From positions 1 to 6,827 of the forward strand of contig CANDFU010000093.1 of NCBI GenBank assembly GCA_947384095.1: a DNA stretch of 6,827 bases. The letters are read 5' to 3'. Origin of the DNA: an uncultured Roseburia sp. Its GTDB lineage: Bacteria; Bacillota; Clostridia; Lachnospirales; Lachnospiraceae. The notes below the pieces were generated by a model, which was not told the DNA's origin, made no database searches, and saw only the letters and a list, made by a program, of their open reading frames with translations. This document shows, in pieces, positions 1 through 6,302 of this stretch (position 1 is its first letter; every line of letters starts with the position of its first letter). The position numbers and the translations under genes are program-made.

Positions 1-273
1 ACGCAAAAGACGGAATCTCCGGCCGGGGAGGATCTGACTCTCATCCAGGGAATTATCGATGTTTTCTGGGTGGAGGAGGACGGCATCGTGGTGCTGGATT
101 ATAAGACGGACCGGGTCAAAAGCGGCGCAGAACTCGCCGTCCGCTACGCGGCGCAGCTTAAGCTGTATGCCGAGGCTTTGGAGCGCATCTGTAACCAGGA
201 CGGTGAGCGGCGTTTGCGGGTAAAAGAGCGGCTTTTGTATTCGTTCAGGCTTGGCGAAGTCATTGCGGTATGA
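1..273 (+). CDS. addA: ATP-dependent helicase/nuclease subunit A (AddA), C-terminal end only
   Basis: This is the 3' end (90 codons, stop TGA) of a gene that starts outside the window. AddA is the helicase-nuclease subunit of the cytoplasmic AddAB complex, which resects double-strand breaks to start recombination and serves the role of RecBCD in Firmicutes. Visible here is the core of the C-terminal PD-(D/E)XK nuclease: QGIID at fragment residues 16-20 (metal-binding Asp20), DYKTD at 33-37 (catalytic Asp33 and Lys35), and the QLKLY form of the RecB-family QxxxY motif at 52-56. The ending LLYSFRLGEVIAV is typical of AddA. All catalytic residues of this part are intact, so nothing suggests a pseudogene. 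A full AddA is about 1200 residues, and addB would be expected upstream. The identification rests on motif recognition; another RecB-family nuclease is possible but less likely. Confidence 0.9.
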   Translation, partial: TQKTESPAGEDLTLIQGIIDVFWVEEDGIVVLDYKTDRVKSGAELAVRYAAQLKLYAEALERICNQDGERRLRVKERLLYSFRLGEVIAV

Positions 274-281
274 GCAGGGCG

Positions 282-1367
282 CTAAAGAAGCACATGCAGC
301 AGCCTGTCATTGTCTTCCGGTCTCATAAAACAGAAGCGGATATATTTATTGTCCAGAAACGGGAACGTCGAGCAGTCCCGTATCATCATTTTCCTGCGGA
401 TGGCGCGGTCAAAGAGATCCTGTGAGGTCAGGCCATCCGTCAGAATGCGCGCAAGCATGAAATTCCCGCTCGGGGGATATACTTTAAAGCCCGGCTGATC
501 GCGGAGCAGACGGTAGATGCGCGCCCGTTCGGCAAAGATCAGCTCTCTGGTCGCCCGGATGTAAGCGTCGTCCTTAAACATGGTTTCTCCGGCGATGACG
601 GCGAGCGAGTTGATGGTCCATGGATTTTTTCTGGTGTTGATCGCTTTGACGAGGTCACGGTTCCCGGTGACGGCGTATCCTAAGCGGAGGCCGGGAGCAG
701 CAAAAAATTTGGACGTTCCGCGCAGGATAATAATGTTATTGTAATAGTTTGTCAGCGGGACGGCGGAGATTTCATCCATATTGCCGGCAAACTCCACGTA
801 GGTTTCGTCCACCATCACATAGATGCCGTGCTGTTTGCACGCGTCTAAAATGCGGCGCATTTCCCGGCGCGTGATGCAGGAGGACGTGGGATTGTTGGGG
901 TTACAGATGACGAGAAGGTCGATGTTTTCATTGAGGCGGGGGATAAAATCGTCCGGATTAAGGTGAAAATCATCCTTTTCGCGGAGCGGGTAGTAAAGCG
1001 TCGTGCCGCCGCCCAGAGAGATTTCCCGCTCGTATTCTGAGTAGGTGGGGCCGATGACGAGCGCCTTTTTCGGGTGTTCGATCTGGATAAACAGGGAAAT
1101 CAGTTCTGTGGAGCCGTTTCCGACGATGACGTTTTCATATTCGGTTCCGCAGTATCCGGCAATGCATCTGCGCAGGGATGTGTATTCCCGGTCCGGGTAG
1201 GTGGTGATGGCGTCGATTTTGTCCGCAAGCGCAGAGCGCAGGAGCGGGGAGATGCCCAGGGGATTGACGTTGGCGGAAAAGCTTACGATCTCTTCTTTCC
1301 GGATCCCGTAGATTTCTTCTATTTTTTCCAGATCGCTCCCGTGAAAATGGTCTTTATGTTTTATCAT
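282..1367 (-). CDS. PLP-dependent aminotransferase, CobD/HisC-like (class I/II fold)
   Basis: A complete 361-residue fold-type I PLP enzyme, close to the usual length of both CobD (threonine-phosphate decarboxylase, which makes aminopropanol phosphate for cobalamin) and HisC (histidinol-phosphate aminotransferase). Visible motifs: HGSD near residue 9, FSANVNPLG at 30-38, YPDREY at 57-62, GNGSTELI at 83-90 (PLP phosphate loop), NPNNPTS at 156-162, VDETYVEF at 186-193 (Asp187 for the pyridine nitrogen), the Schiff-base Lys220 in GTSKFF, and PGLRLGY at 225-231. The FSANVNPLG start, the NPW-x-INSLA stretch near 248-256 and the MIRDCSTFP-x-LD segment near 328-339 resemble CobD more than HisC. No cobalamin or histidine genes are beside it, so the substrate is open. 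The ATG has a strong GGAGGAG ribosome site 6 nt upstream. It is divergent from the large-protein gene and convergent with addA. Decarboxylase versus aminotransferase activity cannot be decided here. Confidence 0.82.
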   Translation of the reverse strand: MIKHKDHFHGSDLEKIEEIYGIRKEEIVSFSANVNPLGISPLLRSALADKIDAITTYPDREYTSLRRCIAGYCGTEYENVIVGNGSTELISLFIQIEHPKKALVIGPTYSEYEREISLGGGTTLYYPLREKDDFHLNPDDFIPRLNENIDLLVICNPNNPTSSCITRREMRRILDACKQHGIYVMVDETYVEFAGNMDEISAVPLTNYYNNIIILRGTSKFFAAPGLRLGYAVTGNRDLVKAINTRKNPWTINSLAVIAGETMFKDDAYIRATRELIFAERARIYRLLRDQPGFKVYPPSGNFMLARILTDGLTSQDLFDRAIRRKMMIRDCSTFPFLDNKYIRFCFMRPEDNDRLLHVLL

Positions 1368-1395
1368 TGATTACTCCTCCGATTTAGTTTATAAT
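1367..1395 (+). promoter_or_regulatory. Candidate sigma-A promoter for the large-protein operon
   Basis: TTGATT at 1367-1372 (four of six bases of the -35 consensus) is followed after 17 bp by a perfect TATAAT at 1390-1395. Transcription would begin near 1402 and leave a leader of about 40 nt before the GTG at 1444. It is the best-spaced + strand promoter in the intergenic region. The -10 lies inside the PerR-box-like inverted repeat at 1389-1403, so a bound repressor would block it. Predicted by eye; AT-rich DNA makes TATAAT-like hexamers common. Confidence 0.5.
1374..1380 (-). promoter_or_regulatory. Ribosome binding site of the CobD/HisC-like gene
   Basis: On the minus strand this reads GGAGGAG, a near-perfect Shine-Dalgarno sequence, 6 nt before the ATG at 1367-1365. 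It fixes that start codon. Confidence 0.8.
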
Positions 1396-1403
1396 CATTA
1401 TAA
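1389..1403. promoter_or_regulatory. PerR-box-like operator (7-1-7 inverted repeat)
   Basis: The sequence TTATAATCATTATAA is a perfect 7-1-7 inverted repeat. It agrees with the classical Bacillus PerR-box consensus TTATAATNATTATAA at all 14 defined positions; I recalled that consensus and did not search it. PerR is a Fur-family repressor that responds to peroxide through Fe or Mn. Fur and Zur boxes share the 7-1-7 layout but differ at the outer bases. The site covers the -10 elements of the candidate promoters for both divergent genes, where a repressor would be effective. The match itself is directly visible. That PerR, or any Fur-family protein, binds here is inference. Confidence 0.5.
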
Positions 1404-1408
1404 TGATT
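1393..1408. repeat. 16-bp perfect palindrome overlapping the PerR-like box
   Basis: AATCATTA followed by its exact reverse complement TAATGATT makes a 16-bp palindrome with no spacer. Its centre lies 4.5 bp from that of the repeat at 1389-1403, with which it shares 11 bp. Overlapping offset inverted repeats are seen at operators that bind more than one regulator dimer, but here the overlap could also follow from the repetitive ATAAT and ATTAT words. Confidence 0.5.
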
Positions 1409-1443
1409 TTGTCAGAAAATGCAATTGGAATATAGAAAAGCAG

Positions 1444-4400
1444 GTGTCGATTTTGCGAAAACGGATACAGCAGCTTGCATGGGGAATGTTTGAGGACGTC
1501 GGCCGGCAGGTCGGGATCAGTCCGGATCTGGTGCTGGTGGAGGCGTCGGAGGGAGCGGATGCCACGGGGGAGTTTGTGATGACGTGCCCGGATGAAGCCG
1601 GGATGCGCGGTATCGTCCATACCTCGGACGCCAGGATGGAATGTCTGACGCCGGAGTTTGAAGGCGTGGAAGTAAAGATAAGATATCAGTTTCATAATGA
1701 CGGGTTTATCGAAGGGGATATTCTGAAGGGTGAGTTTTATATCATCAGCAGCCAGGGAGAATATAACCTTTCTTTTGTTGTGTCTGTTTCAAAGCAGTAT
1801 GCAGATTCCTCCGTCGGGAAAGTAAGGGACCTCGCTGATTTTACAAAGCTTGCCAGGGAAAATTTTAAGGAAGCGGAGCGGCTTTTTTATACAAAGAGCA
1901 TGAAAGAGCTCTTAAAACCAGAGGGGCTGCGGGAGCGGCTTTTCTATGAGGGAATGCGGCAGGGCGGTGCGTCCGGGCAGAAGGTGGAAGAGTTTCTTTC
2001 GGGGATCGGGAAAAAGAAAAAACTGGAATTTACGGCCGGGGAGACGGAGGCGTCGTTTTTCGGACTGACGGAGCAGCGCAGAGAGGTTATAGAGCTGCGG
2101 AAAAATTACTGGGGGCATCTTCAGATCGAGGTCGAAACAGATGCGGAGTTTCTCGTCCCGCAGAAGGGACGGCTGACGGAAGATGATTTTATCGGAAGCG
2201 TCTGTCATTTTGAGTATGATATCCGTGTCGCGGCACTGCATGCCGGCAAAAACTGGGGGCGTCTGCGTTTCCGGACGCCGGGGTGCGAGCATATTTTTGC
2301 GGTCTGTGCGTCGACGCGGCCGCAGAGGGAGAAGGCCGCGTCCGGTCCGCACCGGGACAGAAAGGAGAGCCGCGTAAAGCTGCTTTCGCTTTATATCGAT
2401 TACCGGCTGAAGCGGATTGTAACGGGGGTCTGGGCAAACCGCACGGTCCGTATCCTGGATCACCTGATGGCGGTCTGTCCGGACGAGCCGCTGTATCCGC
2501 TGATGAAAGCGCAGGCCCTTTTAATCAACCGGCAGCGCCAGGAGGCCGCCTGGATCATGGATGAGTTCAGGCGGGCCTATAAGGGGAGCGGGCAGCCGGT
2601 CTGGGGGTATTATCTCTATATCTGTACGCTGGCGGAGCGGGAGCCCTCCTACGTCGATCGCCTGACGGGGGAGATCGAAAAGCTGTTCCGGAAATATCCG
2701 GATGATTCCCTTCTCTTCTGGGTGCTTCTCTTTGTGAAGGAGGAATATTATACGCAGCCGCAGAGGAGATACCGGGCGATTGAAGCATGGGTGGAAGCAG
2801 GACATAAAAGCCCTTATTTTTATCTGGAGGCGTTTTACCTGATCTGGCAGGACCCCTATCTTCTGGGAAGGCTGGATACGTTTGCCGTGGAGGTGTTAAA
2901 CTGGGCCTATAAAATGGATGCGATTTCACAGGATATCGCAATTTCCGTGATGAATATCGTGCCTGGAAAACGGGATTTTAATCCGCTTCTCTGCCGCATT
3001 TTAAAGAAGTGCCATGAGGTAAAGCCTTCGGATGAGATGATCTCGGTGATCTGCGGTTATCTGATCAAGGGGCAGCAGTCTGACAGCGACAGCCATAAGT
3101 GGTACGCGATGGGGGTGGAGCGGGGACTGCGCATCACGAACCTGTACGAAGCGTTTCTTTTGTCGGCGGGCAAAGACGAGCGGGAAAACCTGCCGAAAGT
3201 GGTACAGATGTATTTTCAGTATAACAGCAACCTTCCCTGGCAGCAGAAAGCAGAACTTCTGTCCGGCATCATTGCCGGGAAGGAGCGCCAGCCGAAGGTA
3301 TATCAGAAATATAAAAAAATAGTACGCCAGTTTGCCACGGAGCAGATGGAAACCGGGCACATCAACGAGGAGCTGGCGGTCGTTTATGAGGAGGTTCTCG
3401 CCGCAGAACCGATTCATGAGGATCTGGCGCGCAGGCTCCCAGGCGTTCTGTTTGCGCACAGACTGACGTGTGCGGACCGCAGTATGGCCCGTCTGATCGT
3501 CCTCCACGGACAATTAAAGGAGCCGCAGGTCGTTCCGCTGGTCAACGGTGTGGCGTATTACCGGGCATACACGTCGGATTATGTGGTGATTCTTGAGGAT
3601 AACCGGGGGAACCGTTTTATTGACCGTATTTCATACCAGGATAAAGCGATGTTTGACGTCAGCCGGTATATCGACAGATGCCTTGCGCTGGCGCCGGACT
3701 GCTTTGAATATGTTCTGTATCATTTTTTTGGCCGGGACGGCAGAAATGATAGGTTTACAAAGCAGGACGAATCCCTGTTTAAGGTGCTCCTTTCATCAGA
3801 GCGGCTGAACGAGGAATGCCGTGCGGCGTTTTCTGCGGAGCTGATACACGGGTTTGCGCGGCGCGGCCAGGACAGGCTTCTCGTAAAGCAGCTTCAGCGG
3901 ACGGATCTGGCCCTGCAGGAGCCGGAGAGCAGACGCCGTCTGATCACGCTTATGGCGGAGCAGGGGATGTTTGATGAGGCGTACCGTATGATCCGGGTTT
4001 ACGGCTACGAGTTTCTGCCGGATCCGGCCCGCATGGCGCTGATAAGCCATGCGATCGCCGCGGCGGATGAGGGGGAGGATGCGTTTCTGACCGGGTTTGC
4101 AAAAAACACGTTTCTGCACGGAAAGTACAGTGACGTCATGCTGGAATATCTCTGCAGATATGCGCAGGGGGCCACCAAAATGCTGGCCGGGCTCTGGAAG
4201 AAATCGCAGGATCTGAATATCGATACGCTTCCCCTGGAGGAACGTGTGCTGACCCAGATGTTGTTTGCGGCCGATTATGTCCCGTATGTGGAAGAGATTT
4301 ATGAGCGGTTTTATGCGTCGGGGGGCAGCGGCGTTCTCTGTGAAGCGTATCTGAGTTATTTTTCCCACGGGTATCTCACCCGGGATATGGTTGCGCCCGG

Positions 4401-5004
4401 GCATGTTTTTGCGCAGCTTAAGGAGCGGTACCGGGAAGGTAAGGATTTAAACGATGCCTGCAGGCTGGCGCTGCTCAAATTTCTGGCTGTGGGACAGAAT
4501 GGGCCGGAGCGCACGGAAAAAGAGGTGCTTATGGCGGACGCGCTGCTGGAAGAGTTTACCGGGCGGAATCTGTATTTTTCGTTTTACCGCGGAGTGGGGG
4601 ATGTGCTTTCGCGCAGATATCTGTTCCACGATAAGTATTTTTTTGCATATGACACGAGGCCGGGGCGCCGTGTGGTGATGCGCTTTCGCGTGGAAGGGGA
4701 AGCATACCGGGAGGAAGAGTTAAAAGAGATGTACGACGGGATGTATGTCCTGCCGCTTCTCCTGTTTCCGGGCGAGTGTGTGCAGTATTATATTGTGGAA
4801 GTGCACACGGAGGGAGAAGTGATCACGGAGAGCGGGTGCGCCGTCATGGGAGATGCCCCGAAGGACGGGGAGCCGGAGCGTTATATGCAGTTGTGCCTGA
4901 TGCAGAATCGGAGAATGGTCGGCGATGCAAAACAGCTTGAGCGGATGATGAAGGCTGCGCAGGGAATGCAGAAGGTGGCGGAAAGCGTCTTTAAGCTTCT
5001 GTAG
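1444..5004 (+). CDS. Large multidomain protein of unknown function (DUF5717-like), Ig-like modules plus helical solenoid
   Basis: A 1186-residue protein without signal peptide or membrane segment, so presumably cytoplasmic. It resembles the DUF5717 family of Clostridia (from memory); no biochemical function is known to me. By eye it alternates folds: a beta module at about 40-115, helices at 128-190, a second beta module at about 220-290, a long helical solenoid with TPR-like pairs at about 310-670, a beta insert at about 672-737 around the NGVAYYRAYTSDYVVILED stretch, more helices at 740-1055, a beta domain at 1058-1135, and a C-terminal helix at 1145-1186. The first two beta modules look like repeats of each other (F72/G74/Y81 against F249/G251/Y258). 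No enzyme motif is visible, so a scaffold or binding role is more likely than catalysis (inference). The GTG at 1444 lacks a clear ribosome site; TTG at 1453 has AGGTG 6 nt upstream and would remove three residues. It is first in a probable operon with the Hsp70-like gene 54 bp downstream. Confidence 0.85.
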   Translation: MSILRKRIQQLAWGMFEDVGRQVGISPDLVLVEASEGADATGEFVMTCPDEAGMRGIVHTSDARMECLTPEFEGVEVKIRYQFHNDGFIEGDILKGEFYIISSQGEYNLSFVVSVSKQYADSSVGKVRDLADFTKLARENFKEAERLFYTKSMKELLKPEGLRERLFYEGMRQGGASGQKVEEFLSGIGKKKKLEFTAGETEASFFGLTEQRREVIELRKNYWGHLQIEVETDAEFLVPQKGRLTEDDFIGSVCHFEYDIRVAALHAGKNWGRLRFRTPGCEHIFAVCASTRPQREKAASGPHRDRKESRVKLLSLYIDYRLKRIVTGVWANRTVRILDHLMAVCPDEPLYPLMKAQALLINRQRQEAAWIMDEFRRAYKGSGQPVWGYYLYICTLAEREPSYVDRLTGEIEKLFRKYPDDSLLFWVLLFVKEEYYTQPQRRYRAIEAWVEAGHKSPYFYLEAFYLIWQDPYLLGRLDTFAVEVLNWAYKMDAISQDIAISVMNIVPGKRDFNPLLCRILKKCHEVKPSDEMISVICGYLIKGQQSDSDSHKWYAMGVERGLRITNLYEAFLLSAGKDERENLPKVVQMYFQYNSNLPWQQKAELLSGIIAGKERQPKVYQKYKKIVRQFATEQMETGHINEELAVVYEEVLAAEPIHEDLARRLPGVLFAHRLTCADRSMARLIVLHGQLKEPQVVPLVNGVAYYRAYTSDYVVILEDNRGNRFIDRISYQDKAMFDVSRYIDRCLALAPDCFEYVLYHFFGRDGRNDRFTKQDESLFKVLLSSERLNEECRAAFSAELIHGFARRGQDRLLVKQLQRTDLALQEPESRRRLITLMAEQGMFDEAYRMIRVYGYEFLPDPARMALISHAIAAADEGEDAFLTGFAKNTFLHGKYSDVMLEYLCRYAQGATKMLAGLWKKSQDLNIDTLPLEERVLTQMLFAADYVPYVEEIYERFYASGGSGVLCEAYLSYFSHGYLTRDMVAPGHVFAQLKERYREGKDLNDACRLALLKFLAVGQNGPERTEKEVLMADALLEEFTGRNLYFSFYRGVGDVLSRRYLFHDKYFFAYDTRPGRRVVMRFRVEGEAYREEELKEMYDGMYVLPLLLFPGECVQYYIVEVHTEGEVITESGCAVMGDAPKDGEPERYMQLCLMQNRRMVGDAKQLERMMKAAQGMQKVAESVFKLL

Positions 5005-5048
5005 AAGGCCCGGACAGGTGTTTCGTGTGCCTTAAAGTATGCCGATAC

Positions 5049-5053
5049 GGAGG
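5049..5053 (+). promoter_or_regulatory. Ribosome binding site of the Hsp70-like gene
   Basis: GGAGG lies 5 nt before the ATG at 5059, which supports that start. The 54-bp gap after the large-protein gene shows no convincing promoter, which fits co-transcription. Confidence 0.75.
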
Positions 5054-5058
5054 AAGGA

Positions 5059-6294
5059 ATGGAAAATCGATATTATCTCGGCATGGATCTGGATGACACG
5101 TGTGCCGTAATCAGTTTTTTTCAACTGGATATGAAAGAGCCGGAGACGGTGAGTACGGTGGCGGGAAGCGAGGTATACCAGATTCCGGCGCTGCTGGCGC
5201 GGAGAAAGGACAGCGGACAGTGGCTGATCGGAGAAGAGGCCGAAAAACTGGCCCGGTCGGGCGAGGCGGAAGCGGCGGATGCACTCCTGGGCAGAGCCGT
5301 CCGCGGGGAACAGGTGTCGCTGGGAAAAGAGGTTTATCCGGCGAAGGAGCTTCTGGCATACTATATCAAAAAGCTGTTTCTGTTGTCCGGACGGCTGAAT
5401 AAGCCGGCGGTGGTGGAGCGGCTGGCGGTCTGTCTGAATCACCTTTCGCGGGAAACGACGGAATTGTTTGCATGGCTGGCGGGAAAACTGGAACTAAAAC
5501 CACAGCAGGTCATGCTGCTTGACCGCAAGGAATGTTTTTATTATTTTGCCTATAGTCAGAGAGAAGAGCTGACAAGACGTGAGATCGGCCTGTTTGATTA
5601 CCGCGGGGATCGGATGCGCATGTTTCTGATTTCGCGCAATCCGCGCACTCTGCCGCAGGTCGTGACGCTGACGGAAGAGTGGGCTTCGCTCACGGGAACC
5701 GGGCGGGATGAGGCGTTTGCAAAAATCGCGGAGGAATATTTTCGCGGCCGCACGGTTTCCGCGGTTTATCTCGTCGGCGACGGGTTTGACGGCGACTGGA
5801 TGAAAGTTTCGGTTTCTTTCCTGTGCCGGGGGCGGCGGGTTTTTATCGGGAAAAATCTTTACTCCAAGGGCGCCTGTTATGCGGCGGCCGTCAGGGATGG
5901 GAGAAAAGAATGGCCGTACATCTATCTCGGTGACAATGAGATGAAAGTCAATGTTTTCCTCAAAGTGTACAATATGGGGACGTTGGAATTTTTTACGCTG
6001 ATCGGCGCCGGGGAAAACTGGTATGAGGCGTCCGGGGAGTGTGAAGTGATTCTGGACGGCACGCCGGAAATCGATTTCTGGCTGCAGTCTCCGGACAGCA
6101 GGGAGGCGAAGATTGAGCGTCTGGAGCTTTCCGACCTGCCGGAGCGCCCGCCAAAGACGACGCGTCTTAAGATTACGGCAAAGCCGCTTTCGGATACGCG
6201 TGTGCAGATCAGGATCAGGGATCTCGGGTTCGGAGAGTTTTTTAAAAGTTCGGATAAGGCATGGGATTATGTGATGGCCCTGTCTGATCAATAG
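5059..6294 (+). CDS. Hsp70/actin-fold-like protein of unknown function (DUF5716-like), altered ATPase loops
   Basis: 411 residues, with no signal peptide or membrane segment. The N-terminal two thirds follow the order of an Hsp70 ATPase domain: phosphate-1-like YYLGMDLDDT at 5-14, a QIPALLA then WLIGEEAEKLA segment at 41-65 (compare PS-x-V and VGE-x-A in DnaK), a RLAVCLNHLSRETTELF stretch at 121-137 (compare the VPA-x-F-x-D-x-QR region), phosphate-2-like IGLFDYRGD at 176-184, and adenosine-loop-like VYLVGDGFDGDW at 236-247. The loops are altered: the G-T after D-L in phosphate-1 is D-D (12-13), and the DLGGGT of phosphate-2 is DYRGD. ATP hydrolysis is therefore doubtful. Residues about 287-395 are beta-rich, ending in IRDLGFGEFF, and may correspond to a substrate-binding domain; the DnaK alpha-helical lid is absent (DnaK is about 640 residues). 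It resembles DUF5716 (from memory). Spacing suggests it works with the flanking genes. A role in protein folding or assembly is inference. Confidence 0.82.
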   Translation: MENRYYLGMDLDDTCAVISFFQLDMKEPETVSTVAGSEVYQIPALLARRKDSGQWLIGEEAEKLARSGEAEAADALLGRAVRGEQVSLGKEVYPAKELLAYYIKKLFLLSGRLNKPAVVERLAVCLNHLSRETTELFAWLAGKLELKPQQVMLLDRKECFYYFAYSQREELTRREIGLFDYRGDRMRMFLISRNPRTLPQVVTLTEEWASLTGTGRDEAFAKIAEEYFRGRTVSAVYLVGDGFDGDWMKVSVSFLCRGRRVFIGKNLYSKGACYAAAVRDGRKEWPYIYLGDNEMKVNVFLKVYNMGTLEFFTLIGAGENWYEASGECEVILDGTPEIDFWLQSPDSREAKIERLELSDLPERPPKTTRLKITAKPLSDTRVQIRIRDLGFGEFFKSSDKAWDYVMALSDQ

Positions 6295-6296
6295 AG

Positions 6297-6302
6297 AGGG
6301 GG
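6297..6302 (+). promoter_or_regulatory. Ribosome binding site that bears on the start of the third operon gene
   Basis: AGGGGG ends directly against the ATG at 6303, which is too close for normal initiation there, but lies 6 nt before an in-frame GTG at 6309. The GTG start would begin the protein M-GELILCS and is the better fit; the ATG is possible if the AGAGG at 6295-6299 is used with a 3-nt spacer. Confidence 0.45.

Larger units (their letters stand above)
1388..1415 (-). promoter_or_regulatory. Candidate sigma-A promoter for the CobD/HisC-like gene
   Basis: On the minus strand, CTGACA (positions 1415-1410, five of six -35 bases) is followed after 16 bp by TATAAA (1393-1388, five of six -10 bases). 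The transcript would begin near 1381, just before the GGAGGAG ribosome site, so the leader would be very short (about 14 nt). An alternative is TATAAT at 1402-1397 with a weaker TTGCAT -35 at 1424-1419, which gives a slightly longer leader. Either way the -10 overlaps the inverted repeat at 1389-1403. Confidence 0.5.

Noticed and set aside
1389..1408. Inverted repeats between the divergent genes as a transcription terminator
   Set aside because: The stem is entirely A/T-rich, lies upstream of both genes and has no GC stem. An operator fits better.
1409..1436. TTGTCA (1409-1414) and TATAGA (1431-1436) with a 16-bp spacer as a + strand promoter
   Set aside because: Transcription would begin at about 1443, right at the GTG, giving a leaderless mRNA. 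The TTGATT/TATAAT pair upstream has a better -10 and leaves room for a leader.
1912..2463. Minus-strand open frame of 183 codons inside the large gene
   Set aside because: Low-complexity basic and proline-rich translation, no motif, fully inside a coherent coding region.
3796..4404. Minus-strand open frame of 202 codons inside the large gene
   Set aside because: Antisense shadow of the large gene; no recognisable domain and nothing in the sense reading is disturbed.
5005..5048. Short inverted repeats (AAGGC/GCCTT at 5005-5009 and 5029-5033; GTAT/ATAC around 5037-5048) after the large gene as terminator or attenuator
   Set aside because: Stems of four or five base pairs, one with a 19-nt loop, and no T-run. 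Too weak to call.
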